DNA of 60,963 nt from contig NZ_MOBM01000007.1 in the NCBI RefSeq assembly GCF_003732275.1, positions 1 through 60,963 of the forward strand. Reading direction: 5' to 3'. The notes beneath the pieces were generated by a model that worked only from the letters and a program-made list of their open reading frames with translations, did no database searches and was not told the origin of the DNA. Below, one piece after another: positions 47,966 through 57,697 of the stretch (position 1 is the first letter of the stretch; the number at the start of each line of letters is the position of its first letter). The translations under genes and the position numbers were made by a program. Source of the DNA: Pseudomonas frederiksbergensis (GTDB lineage Bacteria; Pseudomonadota; Gammaproteobacteria; Pseudomonadales; Pseudomonadaceae).

Positions 47966-48397
47966 TTACTGGAAGGCGCCTCTATTCTGTGCGTTGCGAA
48001 TCGACACTTGGTCATTCAACGTCCAGAAGTCATACAACACCCCCAGAAAGAACAACCCGCCCGTCACCAGGTACAGCAACCCGCTGATCCACTTCCCCTG
48101 ATACATCCGGTGTACGCCGAAAACCCCGAGAAACGTCAGCAGAATCCACGCAATGTTGTATTCGATGGGGCCGGCGGTAAAGCGCAGGTCCGCTTCACGA
48201 TCCATGGCAGGGATCAGAAACACGTCGATCAGCCAGCCGATACCCAGCAAACCGAAGGTGAAAAACCAGATCGTCCCGGTCACCGGTTTTCCGTAATAGA
48301 AGCGGTGAGCACCGGTAAAACCGAAAATCCACAACAGGTAACCAATCACTTTGCTGTGTGTGTCTTGCTCTGAAACGGGGTGTTGATAGGTGTTCAT
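47966..48397 (-). CDS. TM2 domain-containing membrane protein
   Basis: A 143-residue protein with two TM2 modules: YLLWIFGFTGAHRFYYGKPV (about 20-39) and LLTFLGVFGVHRMYQGKWI (about 86-104). Each has the G-x-HRFY/M-x-G turn followed by a pair of membrane helices. Function of bacterial TM2 proteins is unknown. Single gene, divergent from the NlpC/P60 gene across about 250 bases in which I see no further gene. Confidence 0.87.
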   Translation of the reverse strand: MNTYQHPVSEQDTHSKVIGYLLWIFGFTGAHRFYYGKPVTGTIWFFTFGLLGIGWLIDVFLIPAMDREADLRFTAGPIEYNIAWILLTFLGVFGVHRMYQGKWISGLLYLVTGGLFFLGVLYDFWTLNDQVSIRNAQNRGAFQ

Positions 48398-48647
48398 GGA
48401 TGACCTCGACTCACACGATAGAGAAATATTCTTGAATTCTTTGTGACTTTTTTACAGGTGCCCGACATACGGCAAATGCTACCTTCACTTCTGTCAAAGC
48501 CTTGTAATGCCTGACTTTTGTCAGACAACTCACGTCAATTTTGCCGCTTTTTAGTTCCGCGCCCCCCGGCTTGAATCGACCAACGGAGTCGGAAGGGCCA
48601 AAAAAGCTGTTATAAAGTTGCGCGTTCACCCATATGAGCCTTGCCTA

Positions 48648-49268
48648 ATGCGTCCATTTTTCAAGACATGGCTAACCATTTGCCTATTATTGCCACTGGC
48701 CGCCCACGCCACCAATCGTGAGCAACGTCTTCCTAACGTTAATGGTTACACTCCAAAATCCCATGTTTCTGCTCCTTCGAGCAAAAACAAACAGACCGTA
48801 AAACGCTCCAGCCAACTGAGCAGCGTAAACAGCAAGCTGGTCCCGCCGATGGCGACCAAGGAAAGCAGTAACGTATTGAGCCGCGCGGTAAACGTGCTCG
48901 GTACGCCTTATCGTTGGGGTGGCAGCAGCCCAAGTAAAGGGTTCGATTGCAGCGGTCTGGTGAAATACGCGTTCAACGACGCCACGTTTGACCTGCCCCG
49001 TACCTCCAATGCCATGGCCAGCGGTCATGGCGAGAAGGTCGATCGCAACGATCTGAAGCCAGGCGACCTGATTTTCTTCAACATCAAGAGCCGTCGGGTC
49101 AATCATGTTGCCATCTACCTGGGCAACGACCGCTTCATCCACGCACCGCGCCGTGGCAAGTCGGTGACCATCGACACCCTGAATAAACCGTACTGGGAAA
49201 GCCACTACGTGGTTGCCAAACGGGTTCTGCCGAAAGAACAGAACGCATTGCGGGTTGTTCAGCGCTGA
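48648..49268 (+). CDS. Secreted NlpC/P60 (C40) cell-wall endopeptidase
   Basis: A 206-residue protein with a signal peptide (1-21, ending AAHA), a Ser/Lys-rich linker (about 25-72) and an NlpC/P60 domain (about 75-195). Catalytic C101 lies in GFDCSGLVKYAF, H153 in VNHVAIYLG and the third residue H165 in RFIHAP. It would cut the D-Glu to diaminopimelate bond in peptidoglycan stems. There is no lipobox cysteine, so it is probably periplasmic. ATG at 48648 fits the signal peptide start. Confidence 0.9.
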   Translation: MRPFFKTWLTICLLLPLAAHATNREQRLPNVNGYTPKSHVSAPSSKNKQTVKRSSQLSSVNSKLVPPMATKESSNVLSRAVNVLGTPYRWGGSSPSKGFDCSGLVKYAFNDATFDLPRTSNAMASGHGEKVDRNDLKPGDLIFFNIKSRRVNHVAIYLGNDRFIHAPRRGKSVTIDTLNKPYWESHYVVAKRVLPKEQNALRVVQR

Positions 49269-49280
49269 TTTTTTAAAGCA

Positions 49281-49363
49281 AGATCAAAAGATCGCAGCCT
49301 TCGGCAGCTCCTACATGGAAATGCATATTCCTGTGTAGGAGCTGCCGAAGGCTGCGATCTTTT
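49281..49363. repeat. REP pair, family C
   Basis: Near-perfect inverted family C pair between the convergent NlpC/P60 and pilT genes, at the place where pilU would be expected by comparison with P. aeruginosa. Confidence 0.88.
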
Positions 49364-49383
49364 ATTTTCAGACGACACCATTC

Positions 49384-50418
49384 TCAGAAATTATCCGGCG
49401 AACGCGCCTTCTCCCGCGCATGTTCGCGGCTGATCACGCCCTTGGTCACCAGCTCCTTCAGGCACATATCCAGTGTCTGCATCCCCAACGACCCACCGGT
49501 CTGAATCGACGAGTACATCTGCGCCACCTTGTCTTCGCGGATCAGGTTACGGATCGCCGAAGTGCCCAGCATGATTTCGTGGGCGGCAATTCGCCCGCCG
49601 CCGATTTTCTTGATCAATGTCTGCGACACCACCGCCAGCAACGACTCGGAGAGCATTGAACGCACCATCGATTTCTCGTCGCCCGGAAACACGTCCACCA
49701 CCCGGTCGATGGTTTTCGCCGCCGATGTGGTGTGCAGCGTGCCAAACACCAAGTGACCGGTCTCGGCGGCAGTCAAAGCCAGCCGAATAGTCTCCAGATC
49801 ACGCATTTCCCCTACCAGAATCACGTCCGGGTCTTCGCGCAGGGCTGAGCGCAGCGCCGTGGCGAAGCTGCGGGTATCGCGATGGACTTCGCGCTGATTG
49901 ATCAGGCATTTGCGCGATTCGTGGACGAACTCGATCGGGTCTTCGATGGTGAGGATGTGGTGATGGCGATGGTTGTTCAGGTAATCGATCATCGCCGCCA
50001 GTGTGGTGGACTTGCCGGAACCGGTCGGGCCGGTCACCAGCACCAGGCCCCGGGGCGCTTCGGTAATCTTGCGAAACACTTCCCCCATGCCCAAGTCGTC
50101 CATGCTCAGGACCTTGGACGGGATGGTCCGGAATACCGCGCCAGCACCACGATTCTGGTTGAAGGCATTGACCCGAAAACGCGCCACGCCGGGCACTTCG
50201 AAGGAAAAGTCGGTTTCAAGATGCTTCTCGAAGTCCACCCGCTGGAGGTCGTTCATGATGTCGTAGATCAGCTCATGCACCTCCTTGTGGTCCAAGGCCG
50301 GCAGGTTGATGCGTCGCACATCGCCGTCGACACGGATCATCGGTGGCAGGCCGGCGGACAGGTGCAGGTCAGACGCGCCTTGTTTGGCGCTGAAAGCCAG
50401 CAGCTCAGTGATATCCAT
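49384..50418 (-). CDS. pilT: Type IV pilus retraction ATPase PilT
   Basis: A 344-residue hexameric ATPase that depolymerises pili. Walker A GPTGSGKST (130-138), Asp box (ILTIEDPIEF), Walker B DVILVGEMRD (198-207), His box HLVFGTLHTT and the retraction motif AIRNLIRE (288-295) are all intact. The length equals the P. aeruginosa protein. The start is divergent from yggS with only 57 bases between, and the open frame beyond 50418 is antisense to yggS. pilU does not follow. Confidence 0.96.
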   Translation of the reverse strand: MDITELLAFSAKQGASDLHLSAGLPPMIRVDGDVRRINLPALDHKEVHELIYDIMNDLQRVDFEKHLETDFSFEVPGVARFRVNAFNQNRGAGAVFRTIPSKVLSMDDLGMGEVFRKITEAPRGLVLVTGPTGSGKSTTLAAMIDYLNNHRHHHILTIEDPIEFVHESRKCLINQREVHRDTRSFATALRSALREDPDVILVGEMRDLETIRLALTAAETGHLVFGTLHTTSAAKTIDRVVDVFPGDEKSMVRSMLSESLLAVVSQTLIKKIGGGRIAAHEIMLGTSAIRNLIREDKVAQMYSSIQTGGSLGMQTLDMCLKELVTKGVISREHAREKARSPDNF

Positions 50419-50475
50419 AGCGCTCCTCAATTCCAGTAGAATGCCGCGAACCTCAGACCCGCTGGCGCCTCTTGA

Positions 50476-51174
50476 ATGTCCACGATAGCAGACAACATCC
50501 TTCAGGTTAGTTCGCGTATCCAGGCTGCGACCGAAGCAGCCCATCGCGACCAAGGCAGCATCCAGCTGCTGGCCGTTAGCAAGACCAAGCCCGCCGAAGC
50601 CCTGCGGGAAGCGTATGCCGCCGGCCTGCGCGATTTTGGCGAGAACTACTTGCAGGAAGCCCTGAGCAAACAGCTCGAATTGGCCGACCTGTCCTTGATC
50701 TGGCACTTCATCGGCCCCATTCAATCGAACAAGACTCGCGCTATCGCCGAGCATTTCGACTGGGTGCATTCCGTGGATCGCTTGAAAATCGCACAACGCC
50801 TGTCCGAACAACGCCCTGCCGATTTGCCTCCACTGAACATCTGCATCCAGGTCAACGTCAGTGGTGAAGCCAGCAAGTCCGGCTGCACCCCGGCCGACCT
50901 GCCCGCCCTGGCCAATGCCATCAGCGCTCTGCCGCGCTTGAAATTGCGTGGGTTGATGACGATTCCCGAGCCGACTGAAGATCGCGCCGCCCAGGATGCA
51001 GCCTTTGCTGCCGTACAGAGCCTGCAAACCAGCCTGAATCTGCCACTCGACACACTTTCCATGGGCATGAGCCACGATCTTGAGTCGGCCATTGCTATGG
51101 GCGCCACTTGGGTTCGTATCGGTACGGCCCTGTTTGGCGCCCGTGGCTCTCCACAAATGCATAGCCGGCCTTGA
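50476..51174 (+). CDS. yggS: YggS-family pyridoxal phosphate homeostasis protein
   Basis: A 232-residue PLP-binding barrel protein without known catalysis, which buffers free PLP and affects amino acid balance. K36 in LLAVSKTKPA is the Schiff-base lysine; FGENYLQEA, WHFIGPIQSNK and SMGMSHDLESAI are conserved. It starts a run with proC, yggT and a DUF167 gene, as in many Gammaproteobacteria. Confidence 0.95.
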   Translation: MSTIADNILQVSSRIQAATEAAHRDQGSIQLLAVSKTKPAEALREAYAAGLRDFGENYLQEALSKQLELADLSLIWHFIGPIQSNKTRAIAEHFDWVHSVDRLKIAQRLSEQRPADLPPLNICIQVNVSGEASKSGCTPADLPALANAISALPRLKLRGLMTIPEPTEDRAAQDAAFAAVQSLQTSLNLPLDTLSMGMSHDLESAIAMGATWVRIGTALFGARGSPQMHSRP

Positions 51175-51210
51175 ACATGGCCGACTCACCTCTCTCTATA
51201 AGGACCTGAC

Positions 51211-52029
51211 ATGAGCAAGACTCGTATTGCCTTTATCGGAGCCGGCAACATGGCCGCCAGCCTGATCGGCGGCCTGCGCGCCAAAGGTCTGGACGCCGCG
51301 CAAATCCGCGCCAGCGATCCGGGTGAAGAAACCCGTGCCCGCGTGAGCGCCGAACACGGCATCGAAGTGTTTGCCGACAACGCCGAAGCCATTCAGGGCG
51401 TGGACGTGATCGTGCTGGCGGTCAAACCGCAGGCGATGAAAACCGTTTGCGAAGCCATTCGCCCAAGCCTCAAGCCGAATCAATTGGTGGTTTCGATTGC
51501 GGCCGGCATCACCTGCGCCAGCATGAACAACTGGCTTGGCGCCCAGCCTATCGTGCGCTGCATGCCTAACACCCCGGCGCTGCTGCGTCAGGGCGTAAGC
51601 GGTTTATTCGCCACCAGCGAAGTGAGCGCCGAACAACGCCAGCAAGCTGAAGAGCTGCTGTCGGCGGTTGGCATTGCCCTGTGGCTGGACGAAGAACAGC
51701 AACTGGACGCGGTCACGGCCGTTTCCGGCTCGGGCCCTGCGTATTTCTTCCTGCTGATCGAAGCCATGACCGCCGCGGGCGTGAAGCTCGGCCTGCCAGC
51801 GGACATCGCCGCGCAACTGACCGTGCAAACCGCTTTGGGTGCTGCACACATGGCAGTCGCAAGCGATGTCGACGCGGCTGAATTGCGTCGTCGCGTGACG
51901 TCGCCTGCGGGCACCACCGAAGCGGCGATCAAGTCGTTCCAGGCCGGCGGCTTCGAAGCCCTGGTAGAAAAAGCACTCGGCGCCGCTGCGCACCGCTCGG
52001 CCGAGATGGCTGAGCAACTCGGCCGCTAA
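51211..52029 (+). CDS. proC: Pyrroline-5-carboxylate reductase
   Basis: A 272-residue enzyme for the last step of proline synthesis. The NAD(P)H loop IAFIGAGNMAASLIGGL begins at residue 5, PNTPALLRQGVSGLFA follows, and TAVSGSGPAYFFLLIEAM with the C-terminal VTSPAGTTEAAI are the family signature. It lies 36 bases after yggS and 21 before yggT. Confidence 0.96.
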   Translation: MSKTRIAFIGAGNMAASLIGGLRAKGLDAAQIRASDPGEETRARVSAEHGIEVFADNAEAIQGVDVIVLAVKPQAMKTVCEAIRPSLKPNQLVVSIAAGITCASMNNWLGAQPIVRCMPNTPALLRQGVSGLFATSEVSAEQRQQAEELLSAVGIALWLDEEQQLDAVTAVSGSGPAYFFLLIEAMTAAGVKLGLPADIAAQLTVQTALGAAHMAVASDVDAAELRRRVTSPAGTTEAAIKSFQAGGFEALVEKALGAAAHRSAEMAEQLGR

Positions 52030-52050
52030 TCAGCTCTTACAAAGGAATCA

Positions 52051-52641
52051 ATGATGCTCGGACTCAATGACGCTGCCATTTTTGTGATCCAAACCCTGTG
52101 CAGCCTGTATCTGCTGATCGTGCTGCTGCGCTTCATCCTGCAACTGGTGCGGGCGAACTTCTACAACCCGCTCTGCCAGTTCGCCGTGAAAGCCACTCAA
52201 CCGCTGCTCAAGCCACTGCGTCGGGTTATCCCGAGCATGTTCGGGCTGGACATGTCATCGCTGGTGCTGGCGCTGATCGTGCAAATGGCGCTGTACGCGG
52301 TCATCCTGCTGCTCAGCGGCTACCAGGTCGACGTGCTGTTTCTGGCGCCGTGGGCATTGATTGGTATCTTCGCGCTGTTTTTGAAGATCCTGTTCTGGGC
52401 GATGATCATCAGTGTGATTCTGTCCTGGGTTGCTCCGGGCAGCCACAACCCGGGTGCAGAACTGGTCCAGCAGATCACTGAACCGGTACTCGCGCCGTTC
52501 CGCCGGATCGTACCGAACCTGGGCGGCCTCGACATCTCGCCGATCTTCGCGTTTATCGCGCTGCAGTTGCTGCAAAGCTGGCTGATTCCACGTCTCGCGT
52601 ACTACGCCCTCATGCCGAAGGAACTGTTCGGCCTGATCTGA
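52051..52641 (+). CDS. YggT family membrane protein
   Basis: A 196-residue protein with two YGGT modules, each a membrane hairpin with the motif NPLCQFAVKATQPLLKPLRR (first) or NPGAELVQQITEPVLAPFRR (second). Its role is unknown, possibly in osmotic stress. ATG at 52051 or 52054 could start it. The stop overlaps the next ATG by one base. Confidence 0.92.
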   Translation: MMLGLNDAAIFVIQTLCSLYLLIVLLRFILQLVRANFYNPLCQFAVKATQPLLKPLRRVIPSMFGLDMSSLVLALIVQMALYAVILLLSGYQVDVLFLAPWALIGIFALFLKILFWAMIISVILSWVAPGSHNPGAELVQQITEPVLAPFRRIVPNLGGLDISPIFAFIALQLLQSWLIPRLAYYALMPKELFGLI

Positions 52642-52934
52642 TGAGCTACTTTCGCTGGGACGGTGATGACCTGATTCTGGAATGTCACCTGCAACCTGCG
52701 GCCCGCAGCGATGATTTCTGCGGGCTGCATGGCGATCGCCTGAAGATCCGCCTGACCGCACCGCCGGTTGAAGGCAAGGCCAATGCGTATCTGATGGCGT
52801 TTCTGGCCAAGGCGTTCGGGGTTTCCAAGAGTCAGGTGAGTTTGATCAGCGGGGAGCTGAACCGGCAGAAGCGGGTGCGGATCTGTTCGCCGAAGAAGCT
52901 GCCGGATTTGCCGGATCTGGTGCGCCCGGTCTGA
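52641..52934 (+). CDS. DUF167 (YggU) family protein
   Basis: A 97-residue cytoplasmic protein. HLQPAARSDDF, the loop RLTAPPVEGKANAYLM and SLISGELNRQKRV are the family signature. The function is unknown. Coupled to yggT (TGATG). Confidence 0.93.
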   Translation: MSYFRWDGDDLILECHLQPAARSDDFCGLHGDRLKIRLTAPPVEGKANAYLMAFLAKAFGVSKSQVSLISGELNRQKRVRICSPKKLPDLPDLVRPV

Positions 52935-52940
52935 CCTCAA

Positions 52941-53117
52941 TGTGGCGAGGGGATTTATCCCCGCTGGGCTGCGCCCTGTAGGAGCTGCCGAAGGCTGCGA
53001 TCTTTTGATCTTTCGCTTTGAACTCAATTGGTAGGGGAAAGATCGCAGCCTCGTTGCACTCGACAGCTCCTACGGGGCCGCTTCGCGCCCCAACGGGAGC
53101 AAGCTCCCTCGCCACAG
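52941..53117. repeat. Nested REP structure: family C pair inside a family B pair
   Basis: The left family B half (52941-52976, GTGGCGAGGGGATTTATCCC) is cut after its GGGCTGCGCC part by a complete family C pair (about 52977-53073, one arm of the variant type), and the right family B half resumes at GGGGCCGCTTCGC (53074-53117). This fills most of the 274-base gap before metX. Confidence 0.82.
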
Positions 53118-53208
53118 GTACATCGGGAAAAAATCAGGCCCGGCCTTTGCTTGCCGCTAGCCACAGCGGTCTTTAGACTTACGCCTCATTTCAATGAGAG
53201 CAGGGTCG

Positions 53209-54348
53209 ATGTCAGCTGCCTTCCCCCCCGATTCTGTTGGTCTGGTGACGCCGCAAGTGGCGCACTTCAGTGACCCCCTGGCCTTGGCCTGCGGACGTTC
53301 GCTGCCCGCTTATGACCTGATCTATGAAACCTACGGCACGCTGAACGCTACGGCGAGCAACGCCGTGCTGATCTGCCACGCCTTGTCCGGTCACCATCAC
53401 GCTGCCGGCTTCCACAGCCCCGATGACCGCAAACCCGGTTGGTGGGACAGCTGCATCGGCCCCGGCAAGCCGATCGACACCAACAAGTTCTTCGTGGTCA
53501 GCCTGAATAATCTCGGTGGCTGCAACGGCTCCACCGGCCCCAGCAGCATCAATCCGGAAACCGGCAAGCCATTCGGCGCCGATTTCCCGGTACTGACCGT
53601 GGAAGACTGGGTCCACAGCCAGGCACGTCTCGCCGACTTGCTCGGCATCCGCCAATGGGCGGCGGTGATTGGCGGCAGCCTCGGCGGCATGCAGGCCTTG
53701 CAGTGGACCATCACCTACCCGGACCGCGTGCGGCACTGCCTGGCCATCGCCTCGGCACCGAAACTGTCGGCGCAGAACATCGCATTCAACGAAGTCGCAC
53801 GTCAGGCGATCCTCACCGACCCGGAGTTCCACGGCGGCTCGTTCCAGGAAGCGGGTGTGATCCCCAAGCGCGGGCTGATGCTGGCGCGGATGGTCGGGCA
53901 CATCACGTACTTGTCCGACGACTCCATGGGCGAGAAATTCGGTCGCGGCCTGAAGAGCGAAAAGCTCAACTACGACTTCCACAGCGTCGAGTTCCAGGTC
54001 GAAAGCTACCTGCGTTATCAGGGCGAGGAATTTTCCGGACGTTTCGACGCCAACACCTACCTGCTGATGACCAAGGCGCTGGACTACTTCGACCCGGCGG
54101 CGAACTTCGACAATGACCTGGCGAAAACCTTCGCCAATGCCCAGGCCAGGTTCTGCGTGATGTCCTTCACCACCGACTGGCGCTTCTCCCCTGCCCGCTC
54201 ACGGGAACTGGTGGATGCGCTGATGGCGGCCAGGAAAGACGTCTGCTACCTGGAGATCGACGCTCCGCAAGGCCACGATGCCTTCCTGATTCCGATCCCG
54301 CGTTATTTGCAGGCCTTCAGCAATTACATGAACCGTATAGCGCTTTGA
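53209..54348 (+). CDS. metX: Homoserine O-acyltransferase MetX (succinyl-transferring in pseudomonads)
   Basis: A 379-residue alpha/beta hydrolase that activates homoserine for methionine synthesis. The nucleophile S157 sits in [24 protein letters not shown] is the oxyanion region, and QGHDAFL near the C-terminus holds the catalytic His. In Pseudomonas this MetX type is reported to use succinyl-CoA; the donor cannot be proved from sequence alone. ATG at 53209 gives the known length. metW follows after seven bases. Confidence 0.94.
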   Translation: MSAAFPPDSVGLVTPQVAHFSDPLALACGRSLPAYDLIYETYGTLNATASNAVLICHALSGHHHAAGFHSPDDRKPGWWDSCIGPGKPIDTNKFFVVSLNNLGGCNGSTGPSSINPETGKPFGADFPVLTVEDWVHSQARLADLLGIRQWAAVIGGSLGGMQALQWTITYPDRVRHCLAIASAPKLSAQNIAFNEVARQAILTDPEFHGGSFQEAGVIPKRGLMLARMVGHITYLSDDSMGEKFGRGLKSEKLNYDFHSVEFQVESYLRYQGEEFSGRFDANTYLLMTKALDYFDPAANFDNDLAKTFANAQARFCVMSFTTDWRFSPARSRELVDALMAARKDVCYLEIDAPQGHDAFLIPIPRYLQAFSNYMNRIAL

Positions 54349-54355
54349 GGAAGAC

Positions 54356-54976
54356 ATGAGAGCCGATCTGGAAATCATCCAGGAATGGATCCCCGCCGGC
54401 AGCCGCGTGCTCGACCTCGGTTGCGGTGACGGCGAGTTGCTGACCTGGCTGCGCGACCACAAACAGGTCACCGGCTATGGCCTGGAAAACGACCCGGACA
54501 ACATTGCCGAGTGCGTGGCCAAAGGCATCAACGTCATCGAGCAGGATCTGGACAAGGGCCTGGGCAACTTCGCCAGCAACAGCTTCGACATCGTGGTCAT
54601 GACTCAGGCCCTGCAAGCTGTGCATTACCCGGACAAGATCCTCGACGAAATGCTGCGGGTCGGTCGCCAGTGCATCATCACCTTCCCCAACTTCGGTCAC
54701 TGGCGTTGCCGCTGGTACCTGGCGAGCAAGGGCCGGATGCCGGTTTCGGAGTTTCTGCCGTACACCTGGTACAACACGCCGAACATCCACTTTTGTACTT
54801 TCGAAGACTTTGAAGCGCTGTGTCGCGAACGTGAAGCCAAGGTCATTGATCGGCTTGCCGTGGATCAACAGCATCGGCATGGGTGGGCCAGTAAGCTATG
54901 GCCTAATCTGTTAGGTGAGATCGGCATCTATCGCGTCAGCAGCCCCGGTCTGCCGGACCACAAGGTCGCGGTCTGA
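54356..54976 (+). CDS. metW: Methionine biosynthesis protein MetW
   Basis: A 206-residue SAM-dependent methyltransferase-fold protein. RVLDLGCGDGELLTWL is the SAM loop, followed by the family stretches SFDIVVMTQALQA and FPNFGHWRCRWYL. MetW works with MetX in methionine synthesis, probably as a partner needed for full activity. Operon with metX. Confidence 0.95.
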   Translation: MRADLEIIQEWIPAGSRVLDLGCGDGELLTWLRDHKQVTGYGLENDPDNIAECVAKGINVIEQDLDKGLGNFASNSFDIVVMTQALQAVHYPDKILDEMLRVGRQCIITFPNFGHWRCRWYLASKGRMPVSEFLPYTWYNTPNIHFCTFEDFEALCREREAKVIDRLAVDQQHRHGWASKLWPNLLGEIGIYRVSSPGLPDHKVAV

Positions 54977-55002
54977 ATCACGACACTTCGAGGAGAACGA
55001 TC

Positions 55003-55437
55003 ATGGGTCGTCTAGCGCTGTTTTTACTTACTGCCTGCCTGAGCATTACCACCATGGCCGCCGACGTTATCAAGGGCGAGCGCAAGGAAACCTTTGGCGA
55101 TGTGACGGTACACTACAACACCTTCAACTCTACCTTTCTGACGCCGGAGATCGCCAAAGCGGCCGAGCTGACCCGCAGCAAGAATCAGGGCGTGATCAAC
55201 ATCTCGATACTGAAGGAAGGTAAACCACAGACAGCTCAGGTCAGCGGCACGGTCAAAGACCTGACCAGCCAAAGCATCCCGCTGAAGTTCAAACAGATCA
55301 CTGAAACAGGCGCGGTATACTACATCGCCCAGTTCCCGGTGGATCAGCAGGAAATCCGCACCTTCGACATCAAGGTGCAGACCGGCGACAAAACCAACAC
55401 CATCAGTTTTCAACAAGAGCTTTTCCCTGGCCAATGA
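55003..55437 (+). CDS. DUF4426 domain-containing periplasmic protein
   Basis: A 144-residue protein with a signal peptide (residues 1-20, [17 protein letters not shown]) and a single DUF4426 domain with a beta-rich pattern ([16 protein letters not shown] near the start). The role is unknown, but its place between metW and rdgB is conserved in pseudomonads. Overlaps rdgB by four bases. Confidence 0.9.
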   Translation: MGRLALFLLTACLSITTMAADVIKGERKETFGDVTVHYNTFNSTFLTPEIAKAAELTRSKNQGVINISILKEGKPQTAQVSGTVKDLTSQSIPLKFKQITETGAVYYIAQFPVDQQEIRTFDIKVQTGDKTNTISFQQELFPGQ

Positions 55438-56030
55438 TGAATTTCACGCAACTCGTACTGGCCAGCCATAACGCCGGCAAACTCAAGGAACTCCAGGCCA
55501 TGCTCGGCGAATCGGTGCATTTGCGCTCGATCGGCGAGTTCAGCAGCGTCGAGCCTGAAGAAACCGGCCTGTCGTTCGTCGAGAACGCCATTCTCAAGGC
55601 CCGCAATGCGTCGCGCATTTCCGGTCTGCCGGCCTTGGCCGATGATTCGGGGCTGGCAGTGGATTTCCTTGGCGGTGCGCCGGGTATCTATTCGGCCCGC
55701 TACGCTGACGGTAAAGGCGATGCGGCGAACAACGCCAAACTGCTCGACGTCTTGAAAGACGTGCCCGAAGCCGAGCGCGGTGCGCAGTTTGTCTGTGTGC
55801 TGGCGCTGGTGCGTCATGCCGACGATCCGTTGCCGATCCTCTGCGAAGGCCTGTGGCATGGGCGCATCCTGACCCAGGCCAGCGGTGAGCACGGTTTTGG
55901 CTACGATCCGCTGTTCTGGGTGCCGGAGCGCGAATGCTCCAGCGCCGAACTGAGTCCGAGTGATAAGAACCTCATCAGCCACCGCGCCCGTGCAATGGAT
56001 CTGCTGCGCCAGCGTCTGGGCCTGAAATGA
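55434..56030 (+). CDS. rdgB: XTP/dITP diphosphatase (RdgB/HAM1)
   Basis: A 198-residue pyrophosphatase that removes xanthosine and inosine triphosphates from the nucleotide pool. [36 protein letters not shown] and [13 protein letters not shown] are the signature blocks. ATG at 55434 overlaps the preceding stop (ATGA); its own stop overlaps hemW in the same way. Confidence 0.96.
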   Translation: MMNFTQLVLASHNAGKLKELQAMLGESVHLRSIGEFSSVEPEETGLSFVENAILKARNASRISGLPALADDSGLAVDFLGGAPGIYSARYADGKGDAANNAKLLDVLKDVPEAERGAQFVCVLALVRHADDPLPILCEGLWHGRILTQASGEHGFGYDPLFWVPERECSSAELSPSDKNLISHRARAMDLLRQRLGLK

Positions 56031-57232
56031 CCCATGACTCGTCCGCGTCGCCGCTGATCTTCGGCGGCGCCGCACAATCGCCTCGAGCGGCCCTGCCCGT
56101 GTTGCCGCCCCTGGCGTTGTACATCCACATCCCGTGGTGTGTACGCAAATGCCCTTATTGCGACTTCAACTCCCACACCGCCAGCCCCGTGCTGCCGGAA
56201 GAAGAATATGTCGACGCCTTGCTGGACGACCTCGATCAAGACCTGCATGCGGTTTATGGCCGCGAGCTGAGTTCGATCTTCTTCGGTGGCGGCACGCCGA
56301 GCCTGTTCAGCGCCGAGGCTCTGGGCCGTTTGCTCAAGGGCGTCGAGCAACGAATCCCGTTTGCCAGCGACATTGAAATCACCCTGGAAGCCAACCCCGG
56401 AACGTTTGAGCAGGAGAAATTCCGCGCCTACCGGGCGCTGGGCATCAATCGCCTGTCGATCGGCATCCAGAGCTTTCAGGAAGAGAAACTCAAGGCCTTG
56501 GGGCGGATTCACAACGGCGATGAAGCCGTGCGTGCCGCCGGCATGGCCCGTCAGGCCGGCTTCGACAACTTCAATCTGGACCTGATGCATGGTTTGCCCG
56601 ATCAGTCCCTGGACGACGCCCTGAGCGACCTGCGCCAGGCCATTGCCCTGAAGCCAACGCACCTGTCCTGGTATCAGCTGACGCTGGAACCGAACACGGT
56701 GTTCTGGAATCAGCCGCCGACACTGCCGGAAGACGACACCCTGTGGGATATTCAGGAGGCCGGTCAGGCACTGTTGGCCGAACACGGTTACGCGCAATAC
56801 GAAGTCTCGGCCTATGCCCTGCCCGGTCGTCCGGCACGGCATAACCTCAATTACTGGAGTTTCGGCGACTTCATCGGCATCGGCGCTGGCGCCCACGGCA
56901 AGCTCAGCCATCCGGACGGGCGCATCGTGCGCACCTGGAAGACCCGCCTGCCGAAGGACTACCTCAACCCGGCCAAAAGCTTTCAGGCCGGCGAGAAAGC
57001 CCTGACCAACGAAGAGCTGCCGTTCGAGTTCCTGATGAACGCCTTGCGCCTGACCGAGGGCGTCGAAGCGCGATTGTATCCAGAGCGCACCGGGCTGCCC
57101 CTGGAAAGCCTCGCCGAAGGCCGTCGCGAGGCCGAACAAAGTGGCTTGTTGCAGGTCGAACCGTCACGTCTGGCGGCCACGCTGCGCGGACAACTCTTTC
57201 TCAATGACTTGCTGCAGAATTTTCTGACATAA
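56027..57232 (+). CDS. hemW: Radical SAM heme chaperone HemW
   Basis: A 401-residue radical SAM protein. The cluster motif C38xxxC42xxC45 lies in [16 protein letters not shown], next to [11 protein letters not shown]. HemW binds heme and delivers it to respiratory enzymes; it is often mis-annotated as coproporphyrinogen III oxidase because of HemN similarity. Coupled to rdgB (ATGA) and followed after nine bases by a DUF3392 gene. Confidence 0.95.
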   Translation: MTHDSSASPLIFGGAAQSPRAALPVLPPLALYIHIPWCVRKCPYCDFNSHTASPVLPEEEYVDALLDDLDQDLHAVYGRELSSIFFGGGTPSLFSAEALGRLLKGVEQRIPFASDIEITLEANPGTFEQEKFRAYRALGINRLSIGIQSFQEEKLKALGRIHNGDEAVRAAGMARQAGFDNFNLDLMHGLPDQSLDDALSDLRQAIALKPTHLSWYQLTLEPNTVFWNQPPTLPEDDTLWDIQEAGQALLAEHGYAQYEVSAYALPGRPARHNLNYWSFGDFIGIGAGAHGKLSHPDGRIVRTWKTRLPKDYLNPAKSFQAGEKALTNEELPFEFLMNALRLTEGVEARLYPERTGLPLESLAEGRREAEQSGLLQVEPSRLAATLRGQLFLNDLLQNFLT

Positions 57233-57241
57233 GGAAACCGA

Positions 57242-57565
57242 ATGGATCTGGTACTCGACCTGCTCGCCACCGTGTCCCGCTGGAGCCGTAGCAACCTGTC
57301 GGAAATCTCTCTGGCGCTGGTGGGCTGCTTGCTGGTGCTGTTTGGCGCCGACATCAAGGGCTGGGTCGACCAACGCCTGGGCAGCATCGCCGGCGCCTTG
57401 CGCGTCCCGCTGATGGCCCTGCTGTGCATGGTCGGCAGCGGCGTGGCGCTGATCTATGCCACGCCATGGATCATCAAAGGCCTGAGCCAGTTCAATAACT
57501 ACAGCCTGGCACCGGTGCTGTTGGTGGTGCTGGTGTTGATTGGCGTCGTAGCTGATCGCCGCTGA
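57242..57565 (+). CDS. DUF3392 family membrane protein
   Basis: A 107-residue protein with three predicted membrane helices (about 20-36, 54-75 and 88-104) and a charged first 18 residues. Belongs to DUF3392; the function is unknown. Last gene of the metX-to-hemW run, ending before a REP pair. Confidence 0.88.
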   Translation: MDLVLDLLATVSRWSRSNLSEISLALVGCLLVLFGADIKGWVDQRLGSIAGALRVPLMALLCMVGSGVALIYATPWIIKGLSQFNNYSLAPVLLVVLVLIGVVADRR

Positions 57566-57589
57566 TTTCAGTTACAACCGAAAACAACT

Positions 57590-57677
57590 GTGGGAGCGAG
57601 CCTGCTCGCGATAGCGGTCTGACAGTCAACGAAGATGTTGAATGTTATGACGCCATCGCGAGCAGGCTCGCTCCCAC
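57590..57677. repeat. REP pair, family A
   Basis: Inverted family A pair between the convergent DUF3392 and trmB genes. Confidence 0.88.
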
Positions 57678-57697
57678 AGTTTTTACAGCGTTGTAGC

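Noticed and set aside
50419..51189. Extended pilT frame giving a 601-residue protein
   Set aside because: The extra part is antisense to yggS; the known PilT length and start fit 50418.
55901..57139. 412-residue open frame antisense to hemW
   Set aside because: Shadow frame opposite a clear radical SAM gene, with no domain of its own.
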